Shown here: piece after piece, positions 56,572 to 64,000 of the stretch
Position numbering within the stretch: the first letter of the stretch is position 1
How the letters are laid out: every line of letters starts with the position of its first letter
Origin: Neptuniibacter victor
Lineage (GTDB): Bacteria > Pseudomonadota > Gammaproteobacteria > Pseudomonadales > Balneatricaceae
Direction of reading: 5' to 3'
Length of the DNA stretch: 64,000 bases
Assembly (NCBI GenBank): GCA_027943745.1
Contig: AP025763.1
Span: 2,046,001-2,110,000 of the forward strand
Made by a program: the position numbers and the translations under genes
The notes under the pieces: model-generated
Told to the model about the DNA's origin: nothing
Databases searched by the model: none
The model's input: the letters and a program-made list of their open reading frames with translations, nothing else

Positions 56572-57510
56572 TTATGCGATCGAAAGCTTAACACCCAAAT
56601 CAATACGCATACCCGGTGTTAGCTCGATGACATTATCTAAGACGCTCGCCGTCTCAAGACAAACCATCTGAGTATAAGCATCATCATTAAAGTGACTTAG
56701 CCTTTTAGCCTTATTAATCCAAGGATTCCAGACAACAAGATCCGGTGCATTCAACGGCATAACTGAAATAGAACGATTGAACTTACTATCGTTCAATACG
56801 GTAGGTGAAGCGACATTGGTATAGACACGGTCGATCTCTCTGTCGATTGTGATTGGGAGGTTTGATTTCCGAATCTGCCACTCATTGAGGGTATCAAAGT
56901 AATTACACCCCTCTAAGCCAACCACTTCACATGCCGACACCGAACTGAGATTAAGATAGCTATGGAAAGCCGTGGTAAAATTAAACGCTTCAGCGCCTGT
57001 ATTCTCGACCGTTAGTTTTACACCCAGTTCAACACCGACCGTAACCGTTAACTGTAATAAAGCGGGGAATGGCCATTGTTCGCTACTTGAAACGGCCAAT
57101 GATAAAACGACTTCTGTCGTTTCACTGTCTAGTCGTTCAACTGAATCCAGCTCCCAGTCCTGTTCTCTAACCAAACCGTGCGCAGGCAGTTGCGCTAAAA
57201 CCTTCTCATCTAACTGCTGCGTTAAACTGGTTGGATTTCTCGTAATATCTCCAAACCAAGGCCAACAGATAGGAATGCCGCCACGAAGTGACTTCCCCGC
57301 CTTAAAGTCGCAGGCCTCACTAAGCCATAGTAATGGCCTCTCGCCCACCCGCTTATACTCGGCGACTTGAGCACCTTGAAGAAAGATAGTGGCTGAGGCA
57401 GCCTCATTCTTAACTGAAATAGCGATCAACTGCTTGTGAAGCTCAATCGTAACACCCTTCAGAGAGCCATATTTCGCATATAACGCTTGTATCTTTTCAG
57501 CCAGGTTCAT
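56572..57510 (-). CDS. yeaD: D-hexose-6-phosphate mutarotase (YeaD-like)
   Basis: Aldose-1-epimerase-fold enzyme of 312 aa interconverting anomers of glucose-6-phosphate. SLRGGIPICWPWFGD (phosphate/sugar site), LPAHGLVREQDWEL with the catalytic His, TTAFHSYLNLS (second His) and the final VCLETASVLDN with a catalytic Glu are present. Convergent with azlD (four-base gap). Confidence 0.9.
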   Translation of the reverse strand: MNLAEKIQALYAKYGSLKGVTIELHKQLIAISVKNEAASATIFLQGAQVAEYKRVGERPLLWLSEACDFKAGKSLRGGIPICWPWFGDITRNPTSLTQQLDEKVLAQLPAHGLVREQDWELDSVERLDSETTEVVLSLAVSSSEQWPFPALLQLTVTVGVELGVKLTVENTGAEAFNFTTAFHSYLNLSSVSACEVVGLEGCNYFDTLNEWQIRKSNLPITIDREIDRVYTNVASPTVLNDSKFNRSISVMPLNAPDLVVWNPWINKAKRLSHFNDDAYTQMVCLETASVLDNVIELTPGMRIDLGVKLSIA

Positions 57511-57599
57511 TCATCTACCCATTTATTAATCTTATTCGAACCATTCTACTCCTCTGCCCCCAACAGATTAAGCACTTTCAACGTTGATTATAACAACAA

Positions 57600-57623
57600 A
57601 TATAGTTAATATATTAACTATAT
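57600..57623. promoter_or_regulatory. Perfect 24-bp palindrome upstream of LLM gene
   Basis: The left 12 bases, ATATAGTTAATA, are exactly complementary to the right 12, TATTAACTATAT. It ends directly before the AAAGGAG ribosome site of the LLM oxidoreductase gene and overlaps the likely -10 region. Looks like an operator for a dimeric regulator (MarR or TetR type); no such regulator gene is adjacent. Confidence 0.65.
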
Positions 57624-57636
57624 AAAGGAGAAGTAA

Positions 57637-58644
57637 ATGAGCATTAAACTGTCTGTTGTTGATCAATCCCCTGTACACGGCTCTCACCCAGCTATTGAAG
57701 CACCACGTCTAACCATAGAGCTTGCAAAAGCATGTGATGAATTAGGCTATTACCGTTATTGGGTGGCTGAGCACCATGACAGCATGCACTTTGCAAATCC
57801 TTGCCCTGAGATTTTAGTCGCCAGTATTGCCAGTGTGACCGAAAATATTCGCGTCGGTAGTGGTGGTGTAATGCTGTCACATTACAGCCCACTAAAAGTG
57901 GCTGAAAGTTTTAAGATGATGGCTACGCTACATCCTGATCGAATCGATCTTGGGATTGGCCGTGCGCCCGGTGGTACAGGATTAACCTCCCATGCGCTGG
58001 CATATCCACACGAAGCACTAAGCGGTGATCAGTACCCTCATCAAGCGCAAGACCTAAAAGGCTTTATCGATGGATCGATGCCCAAAAGCAATCCATTCCA
58101 CAGCATCAATGTCCTGCCAGATAACACCCCGCAACCTGAGCTTTGGATGCTCGGTTCAAGCGGCGGAAGTGCTGGATTAGCAGGTCACTTGGGCTATAAC
58201 ATCGCCCTAGCCCGCTTTATTGATCCAGACAACTGCGCGCCTTCTATTTTCACTGAATATTTAGAGGAGTATAAACGCGCAGGTCATGAAGAAACGCCTA
58301 ACAAGATGCTTGCTATCGCTTGTATTTGTGCAGGCACTGAAGAGGAAGCAAAACTTCGCGCCGGCACCGCCGTATACCGCAAGTTTGCAGCGCAAATGGG
58401 TTTGCGTGAAGCCTTCTTAACGCCTTCCGAAGTACAAGATCGCTACAATGAGTTCCCAGAATCTTATAAGGCAGAATACGATCATATTTTGAAAGGCTAT
58501 ACCGTAGGAACGCCAGATCAATGCTGGAATGAAATTGAGCAACTTGCTAAAGATTACCAATGTGATGAGATCGGCACTGTCGCGGTCACACATAGCTTCG
58601 AAGATCGCCTAGATAGTTATCAATTACTGGCAAAAGGTCTTTAA
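57637..58644 (+). CDS. LLM-class flavin-dependent oxidoreductase
   Basis: Bacterial-luciferase-like monooxygenase of the MsnO8/YhbW type, 335 aa: LSVVDQSPVHGS, RYWVAEHHDSMHFANP, IRVGSGGVMLSHYSPLKVAESF, RIDLGIGRAPGG and WMLGSSGGSAGLAG. Uses reduced FMN and oxygen; substrate unknown. Preceded by a near-perfect AAAGGAG and the palindrome at 57600. Confidence 0.92.
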   Translation: MSIKLSVVDQSPVHGSHPAIEAPRLTIELAKACDELGYYRYWVAEHHDSMHFANPCPEILVASIASVTENIRVGSGGVMLSHYSPLKVAESFKMMATLHPDRIDLGIGRAPGGTGLTSHALAYPHEALSGDQYPHQAQDLKGFIDGSMPKSNPFHSINVLPDNTPQPELWMLGSSGGSAGLAGHLGYNIALARFIDPDNCAPSIFTEYLEEYKRAGHEETPNKMLAIACICAGTEEEAKLRAGTAVYRKFAAQMGLREAFLTPSEVQDRYNEFPESYKAEYDHILKGYTVGTPDQCWNEIEQLAKDYQCDEIGTVAVTHSFEDRLDSYQLLAKGL

Positions 58645-58698
58645 TTAAAGCGCTACACACACTATGCTGGGCCACTATCAGAGATCTGAAGTGGCCCT

Positions 58699-59301
58699 AT
58701 GCAACTCAACCCCTTTTTACGCCCCATCGCAAAACTACTTCGCAGTCATGCTAAACCTCTAAGCGAATACGAGCTTCTAAAGCAGTTAGCATTTTCCGAT
58801 AGTGATTTAAAACTTCCTTCAGAACACTCTGAAGATCTTGCGCTCTTCCGCAAACACTTCTTAGTAATGAATGCTCTATACCAACTTCAACCTATCTTTA
58901 AAGATGAAGGCTTTCATTTAGTGATATCGGCATTAAAAATTGAGCTGATAAATTATAACCAATCCTCAAATGAACAGAGCGATCGGCAAGAGATCATTCA
59001 TCAGCCTGGCGATGAAAAGATAAGGGACTACTACCTTGATTGGGATGAATTTACTCAGAGCGATCAAGAAAGCGTCGAAACATTACTAAATAGTTTTTGG
59101 CAGTGCTACTTTGCAACGGACGAAGAACTCAGCGCCCTCGATACTTTGGGGTTAGAAGAAGGTACGGATTGGCCTACCATTCGAAGCCGATATCGACAAT
59201 TAGCATCACAGCACCATCCTGACAAAGGTGGTGAATCAACAAGATTTATCGAAATTCGTGAAGCTTATGAACTGCTAGCCTGTATAAGACGACCTGCCTA
59301 A
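58699..59301 (+). CDS. DnaJ-domain protein with N-terminal DnaJ-related domain
   Basis: 200 aa. The N-terminal about 70 residues match the DnaJ-related domain (AKPLSEYELLKQLAF ... LFRKHFLVMNALYQLQ). A C-terminal J domain (about 145-198) carries YRQLASQHHPDKGGES with the HPD motif needed to stimulate DnaK. A short acidic linker lies between. Type III J protein; client unknown. Confidence 0.87.
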   Translation: MQLNPFLRPIAKLLRSHAKPLSEYELLKQLAFSDSDLKLPSEHSEDLALFRKHFLVMNALYQLQPIFKDEGFHLVISALKIELINYNQSSNEQSDRQEIIHQPGDEKIRDYYLDWDEFTQSDQESVETLLNSFWQCYFATDEELSALDTLGLEEGTDWPTIRSRYRQLASQHHPDKGGESTRFIEIREAYELLACIRRPA

Positions 59302-59497
59302 TACAATTCATCGCCTTATGTCACAGTTAAGCTTAACTTAATCCAACTATTTGATTTGCTTAATCAAAGGTTTATGTAGACCAATAGTCTCATTATCGAT
59401 AAGAAAACAGCTTTAAAGCCCTCTGTACAGTTAGCCTTAAGCTTCGCCCTCTAGAATACGCCCGGTCGACACTTGTAAACCCTATTCAGGAGGAACC

Positions 59498-61018
59498 ATG
59501 GTTATCACAAGTAAAGGTGTAGCAAAACTTAGTATCATCTCTAGTGCCATTCTATTAGCAGCATGTAGTGCCACTAACCCCCAAACCCAATCATCCCCGT
59601 ATTCTGTTGCCGAGTTAGAGCAGAAGAACAAGCAGCTGGTAGAGCGAGAGAAAGCCGTCGCTAAACGTGAGGCGCAAGCACAGCAAAGCACCATGAGTGA
59701 AGAGCTTTTGCCACCTAATGCGAAGCCAGGTGAGTGTTATGCACGCGTTTGGGTAGAGCCTACCTATCAAAATTACACGGAAAAGCTGCTCGTTAAAGAA
59801 GCAAGCGAACGTGTAGAAATCATCCCTGCACAGTACGAAACAGTGCGTGAGCAAGTACTTGTTCAACCCGCAAGCTACAAGATGACCTCGTTACCCGCTC
59901 AATATGAAACGGTAACTGAGCAAAAGCTTATAAAAGAAGCCGGCACGCAGTGGTTAGTTGACCTTAAAAGAGGAAGCGCTCCCGCTAGCCAGCAACTTTT
60001 AGATGCAGCAAGCGCTCATGGTATTGATCTTGCGGCGGCACAGCCAGGTATGTGTTTCCACGAGCATTTCCTACCCGCTAAATACGAGCAAGTTAACGAA
60101 TCTGTTTTGGTTCAAGAAGCTTACGATATCGTAAAAACCCAACCAGCTGAGTTCCGCTGGGTAGAGAAGAAGATACTTGTTAAAGAAGCAAGCAGTCGTA
60201 TTGAAGAGATTCCTGCCCAGTACTCTACTGTGACAGAGCAAGTGATCGATGTGCCAGCGCACACCATCTGGAAGAAAGGCACAGGCCCTATCCAGAAGAT
60301 CGATGCTGCTACAGGTGAAATCATGTGTTTGGTGGAAGTACCAGATACATTTAAAACGGTTTCTAAGCGTGTTCTTTCCTCTCCAGCAAGCACCCGTACA
60401 ATCGAGATCCCAGCGGTTTATGAAACGGTTCGGGTAAAAGAGTTGGTGTCTGATGCGACGGAAATTCGTGAAACAGTACCTGCTAAGTACAAAGATGTCG
60501 CGGTAACTAAACAAGTGTCTGATGTTGCATTTACATGGCACGAAGTTCATAACCACGAACATCCTGCAAGCACACGTACAGGAAATAAAATCTGTTTAAC
60601 TGAGCAACCAGCACAGTATAAAACGATCAAACGTACGATTGTTGCAAAAGCAGCTGATACTCAGAAAGTTGAAATACCGGCGAAATATGAAACCGTTACT
60701 GTAACGAAACTAGCGGCTGCAGCTTCTGAGACACGTACCGTTATTCCTGCTGAATACGAAACCGTATCCCTAAGCAAAATTGATAAAGACGGTTACATGG
60801 AGTGGCGCTCTATTCTTTGCGAAACGAATATGACCCGCGCGACTATCATGGATATTCAACGCGCGTTAGAAAGTAAAGGATATAACCCAGGACGTATTGA
60901 TGGTGTCGTTGGTCGCGAAACGATGAGTGCTGTAAATGACTTTCAGCGCGATAATCAGCTACCAACTGATAAATACATCAACATTGAAACGGTTAAAGCC
61001 TTAAACGTACAAATCTAA
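59498..61018 (+). CDS. Lipoprotein with tandem beta repeats and a peptidoglycan-binding domain
   Basis: 506 aa. Lipobox ILLAACSAT (cysteine about residue 23), a short coiled coil (VAELEQKNKQLVEREKAVAKREAQ), then repeated about 20-residue units of the pattern IPAQYETVxEQxLVxxAS. The repeats fall into four blocks, each opened by a cysteine (GECYARVWV, GMCFHEHFL, GEIMCLVEV, NKICLTEQP). A peptidoglycan-binding domain closes the protein (ATIMDIQRALESKGYNPGRIDGVVGRETMSAVNDFQ). Probably tethers outer membrane to peptidoglycan. Preceded by AGGAGG. Confidence 0.85.
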   Translation: MVITSKGVAKLSIISSAILLAACSATNPQTQSSPYSVAELEQKNKQLVEREKAVAKREAQAQQSTMSEELLPPNAKPGECYARVWVEPTYQNYTEKLLVKEASERVEIIPAQYETVREQVLVQPASYKMTSLPAQYETVTEQKLIKEAGTQWLVDLKRGSAPASQQLLDAASAHGIDLAAAQPGMCFHEHFLPAKYEQVNESVLVQEAYDIVKTQPAEFRWVEKKILVKEASSRIEEIPAQYSTVTEQVIDVPAHTIWKKGTGPIQKIDAATGEIMCLVEVPDTFKTVSKRVLSSPASTRTIEIPAVYETVRVKELVSDATEIRETVPAKYKDVAVTKQVSDVAFTWHEVHNHEHPASTRTGNKICLTEQPAQYKTIKRTIVAKAADTQKVEIPAKYETVTVTKLAAAASETRTVIPAEYETVSLSKIDKDGYMEWRSILCETNMTRATIMDIQRALESKGYNPGRIDGVVGRETMSAVNDFQRDNQLPTDKYINIETVKALNVQI

Positions 61019-61036
61019 TACGTTAATCGCTTCACC

Positions 61037-61082
61037 AAAGCCCAAGCAAGGGATTAGCTGTCACCTTGTTTGGGCTTTTTTT
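61037..61082 (+). terminator. Terminator after the repeat lipoprotein
   Basis: AAAGCCCAAGCAAGG pairs with CCTTGTTTGGGCTTT (one G-T pair) across a 12-base loop, followed by T-run. Confidence 0.9.
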
Positions 61083-61110
61083 ATGAGAACTATTGGAAGA
61101 AGTTACTGCA

Positions 61111-62376
61111 CTAGCGCTTAAACGCGCGCTTTTTAGCTCTACGTTTCTGAGCAGAACGACTGTTTTTAGCCGTTGTTTCGACAATACGTGTTAGATCGGG
61201 TTCGTAGCCACTAAGCCATTGCTGCGGTAATCGAGAATCAAGTAACGCCTCTATCTCTTCGAGAAGATAGTTCTCCTCCTCTATGAGCAAAGTAACCGCC
61301 TTACCTTTATGCCCCGCTCGACCAGTCCTACCAATGCGATGTACATAGTCCGCAGCTTTAAAAGGGACCTCAAAGTTAATAACGGCATCTAACTGTTGAA
61401 TATCAATGCCACGTGCCGCCACATCCGTTGCAACAAGAACCGTCACTAATCCCATTTTAAAATCACTTAAGGCTTTCTCTCGACTTGTTTGCGAGCGATC
61501 AGCATGTATCGCTTCTGCATGTATACCAGAAACATTGAGTGATGCCGCGATCTTATCTGCGCCCTGCTTCGTACGGCTGAAAATTAGTACCTGCTGCCAG
61601 CCCTCTTTCTCAATAAGGTGAGTCACCATAGCAAGCTTACGATCAGGGTCACAATTATAGATAACCTGCTCAACATCCAGTGATGTACTGTTGCGCTGGT
61701 CAACTTCGATGAGTTCTGGTTTATCTAAAAGGTTCTTACTAAATTTGTAGATATTATCGCTAAGGGTTGCTGAGAAAAGCAGAGTTTGCCTCGGCTTTTT
61801 ATCTCGCTTTGGTAACTTACTAAGGACCGCACGAATCTCATCTTTAAAGCCCATATCGAGCATTCGATCCGCTTCATCAAAGACCAATGTATCAATATTA
61901 GATAAGTTAACTGCACGCTTTTTATTAAGATCTAATAAGCGCCCTGGGGTAGCAACCAGCAGATCGATACCCTTATTAATCTGGTCTATTTGCGGCTTAA
62001 TCCCCACACCACCATACACCACGGCAGACCGAAATACTGACCCTTTAGCGTAACGCTTAAAGCTGTCATTAACTTGCTGCGCTAGTTCACGTGTCGGCGC
62101 TAACACCAAGATTTTTAAGGTTTTGTTTAATTCTTTTTCCTGTTGTATTGCTAGCTGTTCAGTACCTGAATTTTCAGTAGAGCCCATTAACCGTTGCAAC
62201 AAAGGCAGCGCAAATGCCGCGGTTTTACCGGTCCCTGTTCGTGCACCAGCAAGGATATCTTTTCCAGCCAAAATCGCAGGAATAGCCGCCACCTGAATCG
62301 GTGTAGCTTCATCGTAACCCGCGAATTCAATCGCATCTTGAATGGGTTGAACAAAACCGAATTCAGAGAACTTCAT
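61111..62376 (-). CDS. rhlE: DEAD-box RNA helicase (RhlE type)
   Basis: 421 aa. Q motif with GFVQPIQDAIEFAGYDEATPIQVAAIPA, ARTGTGKTAAFALPLL, APTRELAQQV, VATPGRLLDL, DEADRMLDMGF, FSATL, and the C-terminal half ending HRIGRTGRAGHKGKA. A basic tail (SAQKRRAKKRAFKR) follows. Start at ATG 62376, with GGGAG eight bases upstream; the upstream ATG five codons earlier overlaps the M50 gene stop. The starts are four bases after the M50 protease gene, so the two are probably cotranscribed. Confidence 0.93.
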   Translation of the reverse strand: MKFSEFGFVQPIQDAIEFAGYDEATPIQVAAIPAILAGKDILAGARTGTGKTAAFALPLLQRLMGSTENSGTEQLAIQQEKELNKTLKILVLAPTRELAQQVNDSFKRYAKGSVFRSAVVYGGVGIKPQIDQINKGIDLLVATPGRLLDLNKKRAVNLSNIDTLVFDEADRMLDMGFKDEIRAVLSKLPKRDKKPRQTLLFSATLSDNIYKFSKNLLDKPELIEVDQRNSTSLDVEQVIYNCDPDRKLAMVTHLIEKEGWQQVLIFSRTKQGADKIAASLNVSGIHAEAIHADRSQTSREKALSDFKMGLVTVLVATDVAARGIDIQQLDAVINFEVPFKAADYVHRIGRTGRAGHKGKAVTLLIEEENYLLEEIEALLDSRLPQQWLSGYEPDLTRIVETTAKNSRSAQKRRAKKRAFKR

Positions 62377-62380
62377 GACA

Positions 62381-63475
62381 TCAACTCCCAAGGATTCTCA
62401 ACGGTAACGCTAGTGCTTCACTGCCACTATTACCCAGTACCCAGATAATTGCACATAAGCCTCCTACCGTGGCGAAATACCATAAAGCAGAAACAATCTG
62501 GCCATAACGCTGAAGCGGCAGAAGATCACTTTGGTGGCGCCGTTTCCATTCAAAAATAATCTCGATACTGCCCACCGCTAACAAAAATCCCAATAGGGTT
62601 AAGTTAAAGTAATAGCTAATCGCAACACCTGCTACCGCACCTAAAACACAACTAATTAACCCCAGTACAGAGTTAACCGAAAACGCGATGCTTTTAAGTA
62701 CATGACCACCATCGAGGGGCAAAACAGGAAGAAGATTGAATAGATTCAGTAAGGCATTGAAGGCTGCTAACCCGGCAAACAACTCAACATCCGTTATCCA
62801 GTAGATAACTAAACAGGCACATGAGAGAAGAAAACCAAAAAACGGCCCCATAATGGAGATATAAACATCCTGCCAACGAGTGTTAATACGATCATCGGAT
62901 AAGGCTAAGCCACCGACAAAGGGGATAAGATAGATCCCTTTTGTTTTTAAACCAAAACGTTGCATCGCTCTAATATGGCCGTACTCATGAAAAACGAGAC
63001 AAAGAATCAGCGCAATCGCGAACTCAATCGAAAATAACCAGGTATAGGCCGCTAAACTACCCGCAGCAAACAGCACTTTTATTACTTTCGCGCTTTTAAA
63101 GAGCTTAAGTCCAAGTGAACCCAGACCGATCAAGCTAATTTTGTTCGGCTGTTTTGGTCGATTTTCAACCACCTGCTGCTCTATCTCTTTCTCACCTATC
63201 TCACCCTGACCAATCTCTTGTTCAGCCACCCCATCGTTGACCTTTAGCCTGTAGCGGAGCTGAAAGGGCTGCCAGTTCAGCTCTAACTGCAACTCACATT
63301 GGATCTCCTGCTCACCCGCCTGCAACGTAAACTGATGCAGAGGTGTCGCAGATGGATCTGCATTTGCATCGTGTTGAGACACTAATTGATTATCCCAGTA
63401 CAATGCTTGCCAACCGGCCATAGAGCCTTCTAGACGAAGTTCCCGGCCTAAACAATCGATTCGTAGTAACTGCAA
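62381..63475 (-). CDS. Site-2 protease family (M50) membrane protein
   Basis: 364 aa. N-terminal soluble beta-rich domain (about 1-100), then about six TM segments with the zinc-binding HEYGH (FHEYGHIRAMQRFG, near residue 165) and the second ligand in LPVLPLDGGHVLKS. M50 proteases cut substrates within the membrane. The start is TTG at 63475; an ATG 18 codons in has a better ribosome site (AGAAGG) but would cut into the RLEGSMAGWQALYWDNQL domain. Directly upstream of rhlE. Confidence 0.85.
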   Translation of the reverse strand: MQLLRIDCLGRELRLEGSMAGWQALYWDNQLVSQHDANADPSATPLHQFTLQAGEQEIQCELQLELNWQPFQLRYRLKVNDGVAEQEIGQGEIGEKEIEQQVVENRPKQPNKISLIGLGSLGLKLFKSAKVIKVLFAAGSLAAYTWLFSIEFAIALILCLVFHEYGHIRAMQRFGLKTKGIYLIPFVGGLALSDDRINTRWQDVYISIMGPFFGFLLSCACLVIYWITDVELFAGLAAFNALLNLFNLLPVLPLDGGHVLKSIAFSVNSVLGLISCVLGAVAGVAISYYFNLTLLGFLLAVGSIEIIFEWKRRHQSDLLPLQRYGQIVSALWYFATVGGLCAIIWVLGNSGSEALALPLRILGS

Positions 63476-63618
63476 AAAATATACTCGCTGAAACCTAATA
63501 AATTAGCGCGCATTATGTAGCATGTTGCAGATCCAAGAAAGTACCAACACCAGCTAAATGGATTCAACAACGCATAAGCACCATTACAACGTAAACGTTG
63601 TCTAGTAGAGCAAAAACA

Positions 63619-64000
63619 ATGAAAACCAATAAAGAGAAGATGCTATCTGGTGAAATCTACAACGCCCTTGATTCAGAACTTGCCAATGAGCGAAAACGCG
63701 CGAAGGCACTCTGTTTTGAGTACAATCAGCTACACCCAGATCAAAAAGGAAAGCGCCAGCAAAAGCTAAGTTCATTATTAGCTAAGGCGGTAAAACCTAC
63801 CATAGAGCCTATGTTTCAATGCGATTACGGGTATAACATCCAGGTTGGAGCTAATTTCTACGCTAACCACAACTGTACTATTTTGGATGGCGCACCAGTC
63901 ACGATTGGCGATAATGTAATGTTAGGTCCAGGTGTGACGATTAGCACAACCACACACCCGCTTTCGGCTGCTGCACGCAACCAGGGTCAAACAGAAGCGA
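63619..64000 (+). CDS. maa: Sugar O-acetyltransferase (maltose/galactoside type), partial
   Basis: Left-handed beta-helix acetyltransferase, first 127 residues only; the gene runs past the window end. KEKMLSGEIYNALDSELANER (N-terminal Mac domain), IEPMFQCDYGYNIQVGANFYANHNCTILD, and GDNVMLGPGVTISTTTHPL match maltose O-acetyltransferase. Whether the substrate is maltose cannot be told here. The ATG at 63619 is the only good start. Confidence 0.9.
   Translation, partial: MKTNKEKMLSGEIYNALDSELANERKRAKALCFEYNQLHPDQKGKRQQKLSSLLAKAVKPTIEPMFQCDYGYNIQVGANFYANHNCTILDGAPVTIGDNVMLGPGVTISTTTHPLSAAARNQGQTEA

Overview
The window reads as ordinary chromosome of a marine gammaproteobacterium, most likely an Oceanospirillales-type organism (inference). 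The evidence is the gammaproteobacterial gene order tatD-pilZ-holB-tmk-mltG-pabC-fabF-acpP-fabG-fabD-plsX-rpmF-yceD with maf and sppA, the PpsA/PpsR pair, TusBCDE, NsrR, a class II IlvC, and a rhombosortase/GlyGly-CTERM pair of the kind found in marine gammaproteobacteria. Base composition is moderate and even. I see no insertion sequence, prophage, integron, CRISPR array or plasmid gene. The only RNA gene I can support is an initiator tRNA, with a decayed duplicate beside it.

Layout. 0-4 kb (minus): PLP aminotransferase, MTA/SAH nucleosidase, a periplasmic tandem-thioredoxin protein and TruC. 4-7 kb (plus): YccA-like membrane protein, the tRNA 2-thiouridine sulfur relay tusDCBE, and an orphan cheW. 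7-10 kb (minus): yjbQ, malate dehydrogenase, a radical SAM protein. 10-22 kb (mostly minus): the fatty-acid/phospholipid and cell-envelope cluster, interrupted by plus-strand maf, then sppA and a HAD phosphatase. 22-24 kb: a nitric-oxide response island with nsrR, a hemerythrin-like protein and a 67-residue membrane protein behind two NsrR-type boxes. 24-32 kb: rraA, a SPOR lipoprotein, the large YdiJ-type FAD/Fe-S oxidoreductase, LysR, a RIO kinase, an XRE regulator and an unknown protein.

32-36 kb: a VIT-vWA surface protein ending in a GlyGly-CTERM-like tail, immediately followed by a rhombosortase, then a 41-residue CCGSCS protein. 36-46 kb: ppsA and divergent ppsR, a FecR-domain protein, a chemoreceptor, and a pair of membrane proteins (zinc-ribbon/TM/helical-repeat and rhomboid/helical-repeat). 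46-52 kb: the initiator tRNA and its pseudo-copy, ilvC, a ModF-like ATPase, and a Pit phosphate transporter with its PhoU-like partner. 52-64 kb: a periplasmic sulfite-oxidase-fold protein coupled to a GGDEF-EAL protein, an AraC regulator with azlCD, a hexose-6-P mutarotase, an LLM monooxygenase behind a perfect palindrome, a DnaJ-domain protein, a repeat lipoprotein, RhlE-type helicase, an M50 protease, and a maa-type acetyltransferase cut by the window end.

The best leads are the vWA/rhombosortase pair, the NsrR-controlled small membrane protein, the shared DNA motif in front of both the AraC gene and azlCD, and the duplicated tRNA-terminator module. Start codons were revised where a Shine-Dalgarno sequence or family alignment argued for it. 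All family names come from recalled family features, not from a search.
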